From positions 1-64,000 of the forward strand of contig NZ_LGQZ01000028.1 in assembly GCF_003116015.1 (NCBI RefSeq): a stretch of DNA of 64,000 nucleotides. The letters run 5' to 3'. A program made the position numbers and the translations under genes. Source of the stretch: Azospirillum sp. TSO22-1. Lineage in GTDB: Bacteria > Pseudomonadota > Alphaproteobacteria > Azospirillales > Azospirillaceae. Positions 37,666 to 44,700 of the stretch are shown piece after piece. Each line of letters begins with the position of its first letter. Position 1 is the stretch's first letter. The notes beneath the pieces were generated by a model, which worked only from the letters and a program-made list of their open reading frames with translations, had not been told where the DNA came from and did not search any database.

Positions 37666-38639
37666 GCCGCCTCCTTGGCGGACGCCGGGAAGGCCGGCGC
37701 CGCGGTGCGTTCGGCCGCGCGCAGCCGGGAGGAGCGCGCGCGGGGGTTGTTCTTCAGCTCCGCCTCGCCGGGCGCCACGGGCTTCCGGTGGATCAGGCGG
37801 AACGAGGGTTGGCGATGCTCGCCGGCCACCGCGGGGGCGTGGCGCGACGGGGCCGGGGGAGGGGAGGAGCGCTCCTTCAGGAACGCCTTGACCTCGCGGT
37901 CCTCCAGCGAATGGAAGGAGACGACGGCGAGCCGCCCGCCGGGCTTCAGGATGCGCTCGGCGGCGGCGAGGCCGCGGCGGATCTCGCCCAGCTCGTCGTT
38001 CACGTGGATGCGCAGGCCCTGGAAGGTGCGGGTCGCCGGGTCGATGCCGTCGCGCCCCGACTTCGGCACCACGCGGCGCACGATGTCGGCCAGTTGCGCC
38101 GTGCGGGTGATCGGCGCCTCCTTGCGGGCGGCGACGATGGCGCGGGCGACGCGGCGCGCCATGCGCTCCTCGCCGTAATGGAAGACGATGTCGGCCAGCT
38201 CCTCCTCCGACGCGGAATTCACCACGTCGGCGGCGCTCGGCCCATCCCGTCCCATGCGCATGTCGAGCGGGCCGTCGAAGCGGAAGGAAAAGCCGCGCTC
38301 CGCCTGGTCGAGCTGTGGAGAGGAGACGCCGAGGTCGAGCGCCACGCCGTCCACCGACTCGACGCCGCGCTCGTCCAGCAGGCTGTCCATGGTGCCGAAG
38401 CGGCCCTCGATCACTTCGATCCGGCCGGGGTGGGCGAGGGCGAGCGCCCTGCCCCGCTCCACGGCGTCGGGATCGCGGTCGATGCCCCAGACGCGGCAAT
38501 CGGCCGCACCCAGGATGGCGCGGCTGTAGCCGCCGGCGCCGAAGGTGCCGTCCACGTAGACGCCGCCGTCGCGCGGCATCAGGGCCTCGACCACCTCGGC
38601 CAGCAGGACCGGGGTGTGCAGGGGAGTGGTCGGGGTCAT
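37662..38639 (-). CDS. rsmH: 16S rRNA m4C1402 methyltransferase RsmH (MraW)
   Basis: A 325-residue SAM-dependent enzyme that methylates the N4 of C1402 in 16S rRNA. Motifs: [13 protein letters not shown] at the start, the SAM loop [44 protein letters not shown], and the late [13 protein letters not shown]. The C-terminal part is longer and Pro/Arg-rich ([12 protein letters not shown]). It overlaps mraZ and ftsL by four bases each. Confidence 0.96.
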   Translation of the reverse strand: MTPTTPLHTPVLLAEVVEALMPRDGGVYVDGTFGAGGYSRAILGAADCRVWGIDRDPDAVERGRALALAHPGRIEVIEGRFGTMDSLLDERGVESVDGVALDLGVSSPQLDQAERGFSFRFDGPLDMRMGRDGPSAADVVNSASEEELADIVFHYGEERMARRVARAIVAARKEAPITRTAQLADIVRRVVPKSGRDGIDPATRTFQGLRIHVNDELGEIRRGLAAAERILKPGGRLAVVSFHSLEDREVKAFLKERSSPPPAPSRHAPAVAGEHRQPSFRLIHRKPVAPGEAELKNNPRARSSRLRAAERTAAPAFPASAKEAA

Positions 38640-39133
38640 GCGCCCTCCCCTCCCCGTGCGGCGGCGGCGCGGGATGCCTTGGCGACGATCTGGCTGAGCG
38701 AGATGTCCTTGCGCACCACTTGGTCGCGCAGCGCGTTCTCGTGCGCCTGCAAGGCCTTCGGCTCCCACACCTGGAAGGTCTTGCGGCGGCCGATGAAGGA
38801 GGCTTCCTCGGTGATGCCGGCGAATTCGGCCAGCGCGGGCGGCAGGGAGATGCGGCCCTCGTTGTCCATGGAGACGGGGATCAGCTTGCCGAAGATGAAC
38901 GTCTCGATCATCTCGCGCTCGTCGGAGTCGAGGTCGGGGGACTCCAGGCTGTCGGAGAGGATGTCGAGATAGTCCTGGTCGGCGCCTTCCAGGCACTGAT
39001 GGTTCAGCGACGGCCAGAGATAGACCGTTCCCGGCGCAGACGTCTTGGCAAGGGACTGGCGGAACTGCGCCGGAATCGAGACGCGTCCCTTCCTGTCGAC
39101 CTTGTTGACGTATGTGGACAGGAATACGGCCAT
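38636..39133 (-). CDS. mraZ: Transcriptional regulator MraZ
   Basis: A 165-residue AbrB-like DNA-binding protein that represses its own dcw operon. It contains two swapped-hairpin repeats, each with a DxKGRxxxP motif: [15 protein letters not shown] (about residues 10-24) and [17 protein letters not shown] (about 85-101); the second has N-E-G-R in place of D-K-G-R. The ATG at 39133 fits the family N-terminus ([13 protein letters not shown]). It heads the whole cluster. Four TGGGN boxes with 10-base spacing lie over its promoter at 39249-39283, matching the known MraZ target. Confidence 0.95.
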   Translation of the reverse strand: MAVFLSTYVNKVDRKGRVSIPAQFRQSLAKTSAPGTVYLWPSLNHQCLEGADQDYLDILSDSLESPDLDSDEREMIETFIFGKLIPVSMDNEGRISLPPALAEFAGITEEASFIGRRKTFQVWEPKALQAHENALRDQVVRKDISLSQIVAKASRAAAARGGEGA

Positions 39134-39230
39134 AGGCCCCTTGGTCTCCCCCGAAAACCCGTCGCGGCACCACCGCCGCGACCTATGACCCGAAAGCCCC
39201 CACCGCGCCCAAAGACGTACCCACACTGGG

Positions 39231-39243
39231 TAGGGTTACCCTA
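39231..39243. promoter_or_regulatory. Palindrome in the mraZ leader region
   Basis: TAGGGTTACCCTA is a perfect 6-bp dyad around one central base, 6 bases on the gene-proximal side of the MraZ boxes and about 98 bases upstream of the mraZ ATG. It would be at the beginning of the mraZ transcript or a second operator. The binding factor is unknown. Confidence 0.35.
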
Positions 39244-39248
39244 TTCTC

Positions 39249-39288
39249 TGGGCGTCTATGGGATAGCATGGGACGGTATGGGCGTCAA
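39249..39288 (-). promoter_or_regulatory. mraZ promoter overlapped by four MraZ boxes
   Basis: On the plus strand TGGGC, TGGGA, TGGGA and TGGGC start at 39249, 39259, 39269 and 39279: four direct repeats with an exact 10-base period, the known MraZ binding pattern (TGGGN with 5-base gaps). A degenerate fifth (CGGGG) is at 39289. On the minus strand a promoter TTGACG (39283-39288), 17-base spacer, TATCCC (39260-39265) runs through the boxes toward mraZ. Binding by MraZ would cover the promoter, as expected for autorepression. The promoter match is moderate; the box array is clear. Confidence 0.75.
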
Positions 39289-39403
39289 CGGGGCCTCTAG
39301 TAATCGGCCGGGGGTGTCAAGAGTTTTCGCCGGGTGTGTTGCTTCTCGGCAAATAGGTAAATGGCATTTTAGAATTCTCGCAACATTCCAGCAGTTTATC
39401 GGG

Positions 39404-39424
39404 CTGTGGATAACTTATCCACAG
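39404..39424. promoter_or_regulatory. Head-to-head pair of perfect DnaA boxes
   Basis: TGTGGATAA (39405-39413) and TTATCCACA (39415-39423) are two perfect 9-mer DnaA boxes in inverted orientation with one base between them, making a 21-bp palindrome with flanking C and G. It lies about 116 bases upstream of the mraZ promoter in an AT-rich gap before rnpB. Two weaker 7/9 boxes occur at 39571 and 39583. DnaA may control the division cluster from here. Confidence 0.6.
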
Positions 39425-39543
39425 ATGGTTCCGCGAATGTTCCCGGAACGCTGCGTTGCCGGACCATGAAATAACATTGCGTGCGTGCGAATCGTATCCC
39501 CCGAATGGCCTACCTGCGATGGGCAATCGGCACGGGTCGGGCA

Positions 39544-39558
39544 TGGGATGGCATGGGA
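39544..39558. promoter_or_regulatory. Second pair of TGGGA boxes
   Basis: TGGGA at 39544 and 39554, ten bases apart, repeats the MraZ-box pattern about 265 bases from the main array and 47 bases beyond the rnpB 3' end. A TGGGC is at 39520, out of register. It may be an auxiliary MraZ site or chance. Confidence 0.3.
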
Positions 39559-39604
39559 ATGCGCCCCAAGATATCCACCGCCTGTGGAAAGATGTGGGGA
39601 TAAA

Positions 39605-40024
<420 letters not shown>

Positions 40025-40027
40025 GCC

Positions 40028-40056
40028 TATTTATAGGGACGACTCGCCGGATGCAA
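40028..40056 (-). promoter_or_regulatory. rnpB promoter
   Basis: On the minus strand TTGCAT (40051-40056), a 17-base spacer and TAAATA (40028-40033, overlapping TATAAA) lie just upstream of the RNase P RNA 5' end, in the only AT-rich spot of this part. Placement and spacing fit a sigma-70-type promoter. Confidence 0.6.
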
Positions 40057-40117
40057 CGGTGGTGGGGGATTTTCCCAGATCGACGTTGGCGTGGAGCAGG
40101 GCGAGGGGCTGTGCGTA

Positions 40118-40238
40118 CCCCCACCCTGACCCTCCCCCGCTGGGCGGAGGAGGGAACTCCGCCGCGAACCCTAAAACCCCTCCCCTGCCCAGCGGGGGAG
40201 GGAGGGGACCCACGCGTCAGCGTGGGGAGGGTGGGGGC
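40118..40238. repeat. G-rich inverted repeat element, copy 1
   Basis: Two arms (CCCCCACCCTGACCCTCCCC from 40118 and its near inverse up to 40238) enclose internal hairpins. The right half, GGGGGAGGGAGGGGACCCACG then GTGGGGAGGGTGGGGGCT, recurs almost unchanged at 56946-56988. Non-coding; it fills the gap between rnpB and a small gene. Confidence 0.75.
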
Positions 40239-40279
40239 TCGTGGCCCGGAGCGCCCGAGTGCGTCATCTCGCGAAGCCG

Positions 40280-40477
40280 CTACCATTGGGTGCGGATGTC
40301 CCGCACGTGGTCGGCGATGGCGTTGGACAGATAGCCCACCGATTTCTGATCCTCGCCGGACAGCGTCTCGCTCACGATCAGCAGCGCCGCGGCGGCGCCC
40401 TCGGCAAGCCGGATCGGCTCCTCAAGATCGAAGATGGCTTTCGGCTCCGAGGCCTGTGCGGACGCGCACGTGGGCAT
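40280..40477 (-). CDS. Small protein of unknown function, divergent to HTH regulator
   Basis: A 65-residue acidic, helical protein (LEEPIRLAEGAAAALLIVSETLSG then LSNAIADHVRDIR). No family is recognised. The ATG at 40477 follows an AGGAGA site with 7-base spacing. An upstream ATG would add 17 residues and run into the operator, so it was rejected. It shares a 76-base promoter gap, with a perfect 11-bp dyad, with the HTH gene on the other strand, so the two are probably co-regulated. Confidence 0.75.
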   Translation of the reverse strand: MPTCASAQASEPKAIFDLEEPIRLAEGAAAALLIVSETLSGEDQKSVGYLSNAIADHVRDIRTQW

Positions 40478-40506
40478 CGCGCGCTCTCCTATGGTGAGGG
40501 GCGGCT

Positions 40507-40531
40507 GAGATGATAGACTATCTATCATCTC
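40507..40531. promoter_or_regulatory. Perfect 11-bp operator dyad between divergent genes
   Basis: GAGATGATAGA (40507-40517), 3-base spacer CTA, and TCTATCATCTC (40521-40531) form a perfect inverted repeat. It is 30 bases before the small gene on the minus strand and 23 bases before the HTH gene on the plus strand. This is the classic position for an autoregulatory operator of the HTH protein. Confidence 0.7.
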
Positions 40532-40553
40532 GAAGTGCGGAAATCAAGAATAA

Positions 40554-40853
40554 ATGGCAAGTGATAGAAAACCTATAGGCGGTGCCCAGATCCGTGGGGC
40601 CAGAGCGCTGTTGGACATCAGGGCGGAGCAGCTCGCCGAGATGTCGCAGCTCGGCGTTGCCACCATCTGGCGCGCGGAAAAGGGGCAGGGTGTGCCGCCC
40701 ATCACCAAAGCCAATCTGCAGGCCATCCGACGTGCGCTGGAAGACGCCGGCATCGAGTTCATCGACGAAAATGGCCACGGGCCGGGCGTGCGGTTCCGTG
40801 ACCGGTTGCCGCCGGACGCGCCAGAGGCATCCCATAATGAGGCATCCCCATAA
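40554..40853 (+). CDS. XRE-family helix-turn-helix regulator
   Basis: A 99-residue protein with a Cro/CI-type helix-turn-helix at about residues 10-62 (ARALLDIRAEQLAEMSQLG, then VATIWRAEKGQG) and a short acidic tail that contains GIEFIDENGHGPGVRF, a common ending of this group of small HTH regulators. It likely binds the perfect dyad just upstream to control itself and the divergent 65-residue gene. There is no toxin-like partner in the immediate neighbourhood unless the divergent gene plays that role. Confidence 0.85.
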   Translation: MASDRKPIGGAQIRGARALLDIRAEQLAEMSQLGVATIWRAEKGQGVPPITKANLQAIRRALEDAGIEFIDENGHGPGVRFRDRLPPDAPEASHNEASP

Positions 40854-40855
40854 TA

Positions 40856-40950
40856 TTGACCGTCATCCCCGCGAAGGCGGGGATCCATAACTCCCAAAGC
40901 GTGCGGTTATGGAACGTATGGATCCCCGCCTTCGCGGGGATGACGGTCAA
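40856..40950. repeat. Perfect 34-bp inverted repeat element
   Basis: Arms 40856-40889 and 40917-40950 are exact reverse complements and surround a 27-base loop. Each arm also contains a smaller palindrome around CCCGCGAAGGCGGG. The element starts three bases after the HTH gene and could act as a terminator, or be a small mobile palindromic repeat. No target duplication is evident. Confidence 0.85.
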
Positions 40951-41014
40951 AAAGTGCAGATGGTGGTGAACAGGTGCCTGAGCCAGCGCCTTAGCGGGAA
41001 TAACGGCCAGTCGC

Positions 41015-41698
41015 CTACCGCCCCGTAACCCTTACCAGCGTCCGCAACCGCCGCACCGTCTCGTCGTCCGCCATGCCGGTCATCCGCTCCGGCGCGAAAT
41101 GGCGCTGGAACGACAAGAGCGCGCGCGGGGCGGCGGCATCGTACCCATAGCGTCCCAGCAACTCCGCCACCTCGTCGTCGCTGAACGGCCCCCCGTCCGC
41201 CTGGGACGGCATGGGCCACAGCCCGACGCCGGCCCGCGCCAGCCGGGGCCAGTCGAACAGCTCGCCAGGGTCCTCCTTGCGGGCCGGGGCGATGTCGCTG
41301 TGGCCGAGCACGTCCTCGGCGCGGATCCCATGGCGTCCCATCACGGCCACGCACAACGCTTCCACCGCGTCCATCTGCGCGGCCGGAAAGGGGCGGTAGC
41401 CGAACTCGTGGCCGGGGTTGACGATCTCGATGCCGATGGAGCGGCCGTTGACGTCGCCCAGGCCCCGCCACGAACTCACTCCGGCGTGCCAGGCGCGGCG
41501 GTCCTCGGGGACGTGGGCGTAGACGGTGCCATCCTCGTCCACGGTGTAGTGGGCGCTGACCTGGGCGGCCGGGTCGCACAGCCGCGACAGCGCGTGGGCC
41601 GCCGTCGGCATGCCGGTGTAATGGAGGATCAGCAGCTCGGCGCGCGCGCCGTCCGGCCGCGGCCCGTGGTTGGGGGAGGGGAGGTCGATCAGGCGCAC
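41015..41698 (-). CDS. ampD: 1,6-anhydro-N-acetylmuramyl-L-alanine amidase AmpD
   Basis: A 227-residue cytosolic zinc amidase for peptidoglycan recycling. It cleaves the lactyl-L-Ala bond of anhydro-muropeptides and thus influences beta-lactamase induction where AmpR exists. Motifs: LILHYTGM with the first zinc histidine, SAHYTVDEDGTVYAHVPED, RSIGIEIVNPGHEFGYRPF, and GHSDIAPARKEDPGELFDW with zinc His and Asp. There is no signal peptide, which favours AmpD over AmiD. Start: GTG 41698 with an AGGAGGGG site. It lies 11 bases after an EamA exporter gene, likely one operon. Confidence 0.9.
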   Translation of the reverse strand: MRLIDLPSPNHGPRPDGARAELLILHYTGMPTAAHALSRLCDPAAQVSAHYTVDEDGTVYAHVPEDRRAWHAGVSSWRGLGDVNGRSIGIEIVNPGHEFGYRPFPAAQMDAVEALCVAVMGRHGIRAEDVLGHSDIAPARKEDPGELFDWPRLARAGVGLWPMPSQADGGPFSDDEVAELLGRYGYDAAAPRALLSFQRHFAPERMTGMADDETVRRLRTLVRVTGR

Positions 41699-41709
41699 GG
41701 CAACCCCTC

Positions 41710-42591
41710 CTAGGTCAGGTTCGTCACCTTGTCGTTCACCACCACGCGCGGCCGGCGCAGCACGATGATGCCGACGCCGCCCACCGTCATCAGGCCGCCG
41801 ACCGCCAGCGTCCAGGTCACCGGCTCGCCCAGCAGCACCACGCCGGACAGCACGCCGAACAGCGGGATCAACAGCATGAACGGCACCGCCTGGTTGACGT
41901 CGTAGCGCCGCATCAGCCGGTACCACAGCCCGTACGCCACGATGGTTGCCAGCACCGCTATATAAAGAAGGGCGCCCCAGCCGGCCCAGGTCGCGTTCCG
42001 CACCGCCTCCCACTGGCCGCGCTCGAACAGCGCGGAGAGGACCAGCAGCTGCGGGGCGGCGAACAGCCCCATCCAGGCGTTCAGCGCGAAGCCGTCGATG
42101 TTGCCCAGCCGCTTGATCTGCACGTTGGCGGCGGCGAAGGCGAAGCTCGCCGCCACCACAAGGCCGAGCGCCCCCAGGCTGTCGCCCAGCCGCGGCTCGC
42201 CGGCGATCAGCATCACCCCGGCGAAGGCCACCAGCATGCCGGCCGCCCGCTTCCAGCCGAGCCGGTCCTTAAAGACGATGGCCGCCAGCAGCGAGGCGAA
42301 CGGCACCTGCAGCTGCGCCACCACCGAGGCGGTGGCCGCGTCGATGCCCTTGATGCCGTTGAACATCATCGGGAAATGCACGGTGCCGAGGATGGTCGAC
42401 AGCGCCAGCACGCCCAGCAGCTTGCCGCGCGGCATCCGCACGAAGGGCAGCAGCAGCCCGGCCACGATGATGAATCGCATGCCCATCAGGAACAGCGGCG
42501 GGAACTCCAGCAACGCGACCTTGGCGACACCGAAGTTGATGCCCCACAGCGCCACCACCAGCATCGCCACGCCGAGGTCGAGCGGACTCAT
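41710..42591 (-). CDS. EamA/DMT-family membrane exporter
   Basis: A 293-residue protein with ten predicted membrane helices in two EamA repeats (residues 5-135 and 145-285), the drug/metabolite transporter superfamily. Motifs: LWGINFGVAKVAL at the start and GEPVTWTLAVGGLMTVGGV near the end. The substrate is unknown; members such as RhtA and YdcZ-like proteins export amino acids or metabolites. It is upstream of ampD in the same direction with 11 bases between them. The ATG at 42591 is the family start. Confidence 0.88.
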   Translation of the reverse strand: MSPLDLGVAMLVVALWGINFGVAKVALLEFPPLFLMGMRFIIVAGLLLPFVRMPRGKLLGVLALSTILGTVHFPMMFNGIKGIDAATASVVAQLQVPFASLLAAIVFKDRLGWKRAAGMLVAFAGVMLIAGEPRLGDSLGALGLVVAASFAFAAANVQIKRLGNIDGFALNAWMGLFAAPQLLVLSALFERGQWEAVRNATWAGWGALLYIAVLATIVAYGLWYRLMRRYDVNQAVPFMLLIPLFGVLSGVVLLGEPVTWTLAVGGLMTVGGVGIIVLRRPRVVVNDKVTNLT

Positions 42592-42620
42592 GACGGGCAC
42601 GCTTGTCGGGTAACGTGAGT

Positions 42621-42694
42621 CACCACGAAGGCACGAAGACACGAAGGTGGGAAACACGCGCCTGCCGTCTTCGTGTCTTCGTGCCTTCGTGGTG
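42621..42694. repeat. CTTCGTG phrase element, perfect 26-bp inverted repeat
   Basis: Arms 42621-42646 and 42669-42694 are exact inverted copies made of CACGAAG-type phrases, with a 22-base loop. A half element of the same family lies at 15590-15621. It separates the uup and EamA genes and may act as a structured mRNA spacer. Confidence 0.8.
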
Positions 42695-42733
42695 AAAAAC
42701 GTGATCGGCGCTCAAAGCCGTTCCGTTCCCCCC

Positions 42734-44563
42734 TCATCCCCGGCCGCCTTCCAGTTCCTCGCGCAGCGCCTCCAGCTCCAGCCAGCGGTCCTCGGCCGTC
42801 GCCAGCTCGGTCTGCCTGGTGTGCAGCGCGTCCGAGGTCTTCTGGAATTTCGCCGGGTCTCGGGTGAACAGGTCCGGGTCGGCCATCGCCGCCTCCAGCT
42901 TGGCGATCTCCGCGCCCAGCTTGTCCATGCGGCCGGGCAGCTCGTCCAGCTCGCGCTGGTCCTTGTAGCTCAGCTTGCCGCGCGGCTTGGGTGCGGCCGG
43001 CGTCGTCTCGGCCGGCTTCGGCTTCGCCGCGGCGGGGGCCGCCTTCGCGGCCGGTTGGCGCTGCACCAGATAGTCGGAGTAGCCGCCGGCGTACTCGACC
43101 ACCGAGCCGTCGCCCTCCAGCGCGATGGTGCTGGTGACCAGCCGGTCGAGGAAGTCGCGGTCGTGGCTGACCAGCAGCAGCGTGCCCTGGTAGTCGCCCA
43201 GCACGTCCTCCAGCAGGTCCAGCGTGTCCATGTCGAGGTCGTTGGTCGGCTCGTCGAGGATCATCATGTTGGACGGCCGGGCGAACAGCCGGGCCAGCAG
43301 CAGCCGGTTGCGCTCGCCGCCGGACAGGCTCTTGACCGGGCTGTCGAGCTGGCGCGTGTCGAACAGGAAGTCCTTCATATAGCCGGCGACGTGGCGCGGC
43401 TGGCCGTTCACCATGACCTTGTCGCCGCCGAACGGGCAGAGCACGTGGCGGATCGTCTCCTCCGGGTCCAGCCCCTCGCGGCGCTGGTCGAAATAGGCGG
43501 TCTCCAGGTTGGTGCCGAGCTTCACCGTGCCGCCGTCCGGCTCCAGCTGGCCGGTCAGGATCTTCAGCAGCGTCGACTTGCCGGCGCCGTTCGGGCCGAT
43601 GACGCCGACCCGGTCGCCGCGCAGGATGCGGGTGGAGAAGTCCTTCACCACCACCTTGGGTCCCTCGGACGTCTCGAACGCCTTGGCGACGTGCTCCGCC
43701 TCGATGACCATGCGGCCGCCACGCTCGGCCTCGGCGATGGCGAGCTTGGCCTGCTGGCCGCCCTTGATGCGCTCGGCGCGGTCGGTGCGCAGCTGCATCA
43801 GCGCGCGCACGCGGCCCATGTTGCGGGTGCGGCGGGCCGAGATGCCTTCGCGCAGCCACTTCATCTCGGTGACGATCTTGCGGTCGAGCTTGTGGGCGGC
43901 GGCCTCGTCGGCCTCGAACACCTCGGCCTGCCACTCCTCGAACTGGGCGAAGCCCTTCTCCGAGAGGCGGATGCCGCCGCGGTCCAACCACAGCGTGCGC
44001 TTCGACAGGTGGGAGAGGAAGGCGCGGTCGTGGCTGATCAGCAGCAACCCGCCGCGGAACGCCTGCAACTCCTCCTCCAGCCACTCGATGGTGGGCAGGT
44101 CGAGGTGGTTGGTCGGCTCGTCCAGCAGCATCACGTCCGGCTCGCCGACCAGCGTGCGGCCCAACGCCGCGCGGCGCGCCTCGCCGCCCGACAGCGTGGC
44201 GGGGTCGAGGTGCCCGGCCAGCTGCACGTGGTCGAGGACGGCGTCGACGCGGTGCGCCTCGTCCTGCTCGGGCGTCGGCAGGCCGGCGGCCACGTAGTCG
44301 TGCACGCTGGCGAAGCCGGTGAAGTCCGGCTCCTGCGGCAGGTAGGCGACGCGCGAGCCCGGCTGCACGAACACGGTGCCGGCGTCGGCGTGCACCATGC
44401 CGGCCAGCACCTTCATCAGCGTCGACTTGCCGGAGCCGTTGCGGCCGACCAGGCACGCCTTGTCGCCGCGTCCGACGGCGAGATCGATGCCCTCGAACAG
44501 CGGGCGCCCGCCGAAGGTGACGGACACGCCCTGGAGCGCGACGATGGGAGCGGGAGGGGCCAT
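42734..44563 (-). CDS. uup: ABC-F family ATPase Uup
   Basis: A 609-residue cytosolic protein with two ATP-binding cassettes and no membrane domain. Cassette one has VGRNGSGKSTLMKVL and LSGGEARRAALGR; cassette two has IGPNGAGKSTLLKIL and LSGGERNRLLLAR. They are joined by the ABC-F linker (ARRTRNMGRVRALMQLR). The C-terminal coiled coil (about 545-609) is typical of Uup, which is linked to ribosome function and to stability against tandem-repeat excision. The ATG at 44563 was chosen; the frame upstream runs through a hairpin and repeats. Confidence 0.93.
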   Translation of the reverse strand: MAPPAPIVALQGVSVTFGGRPLFEGIDLAVGRGDKACLVGRNGSGKSTLMKVLAGMVHADAGTVFVQPGSRVAYLPQEPDFTGFASVHDYVAAGLPTPEQDEAHRVDAVLDHVQLAGHLDPATLSGGEARRAALGRTLVGEPDVMLLDEPTNHLDLPTIEWLEEELQAFRGGLLLISHDRAFLSHLSKRTLWLDRGGIRLSEKGFAQFEEWQAEVFEADEAAAHKLDRKIVTEMKWLREGISARRTRNMGRVRALMQLRTDRAERIKGGQQAKLAIAEAERGGRMVIEAEHVAKAFETSEGPKVVVKDFSTRILRGDRVGVIGPNGAGKSTLLKILTGQLEPDGGTVKLGTNLETAYFDQRREGLDPEETIRHVLCPFGGDKVMVNGQPRHVAGYMKDFLFDTRQLDSPVKSLSGGERNRLLLARLFARPSNMMILDEPTNDLDMDTLDLLEDVLGDYQGTLLLVSHDRDFLDRLVTSTIALEGDGSVVEYAGGYSDYLVQRQPAAKAAPAAAKPKPAETTPAAPKPRGKLSYKDQRELDELPGRMDKLGAEIAKLEAAMADPDLFTRDPAKFQKTSDALHTRQTELATAEDRWLELEALREELEGGRG

Positions 44564-44585
44564 GATGGACGGATCACACACAGAA

Positions 44586-44620
44586 CGGGCGGGGAGGGAT
44601 GTGTATACCCTCCCCGCCCG
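44586..44620. terminator. Perfect 13-bp GC hairpin between uup and the S8 protease
   Basis: Stem 44586-44598 with 44608-44620, 9-base AT-rich loop, no T-tract. It lies downstream of the protease gene and upstream of uup on the minus strand, so it may end the protease transcript. Confidence 0.5.
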
Positions 44621-44640
44621 CGTCCGGCGACCCCCCAGAA

Positions 44641-44700
44641 TCGCAGAGTCACATCGCAGAGTCACATTGCAGAACCGGTCACAGCGCAGAGCCGGTCAGA
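44641..44700. repeat. Short degenerate tandem repeat after the S8 protease
   Basis: Two exact 13-base units (TCGCAGAGTCACA at 44641 and 44654) are followed by two diverged 17-base units (from 44667 and 44684, with the core GCAGA-CCGGTCA). The array runs into the last bases of the protease gene. Confidence 0.65.

Noticed and set aside
39300..39600. Chromosomal replication origin at the DnaA boxes
   Set aside because: Only two perfect boxes and no long AT-rich unwinding region or typical origin neighbours (dnaA, hemE, parAB) are seen. A regulatory site is more likely; GC skew would be needed to reopen this.
40280..40950. Prophage or plasmid fragment at the small HTH pair
   Set aside because: No integrase, attachment-site duplication or phage structural gene is present; base composition is like the surroundings.
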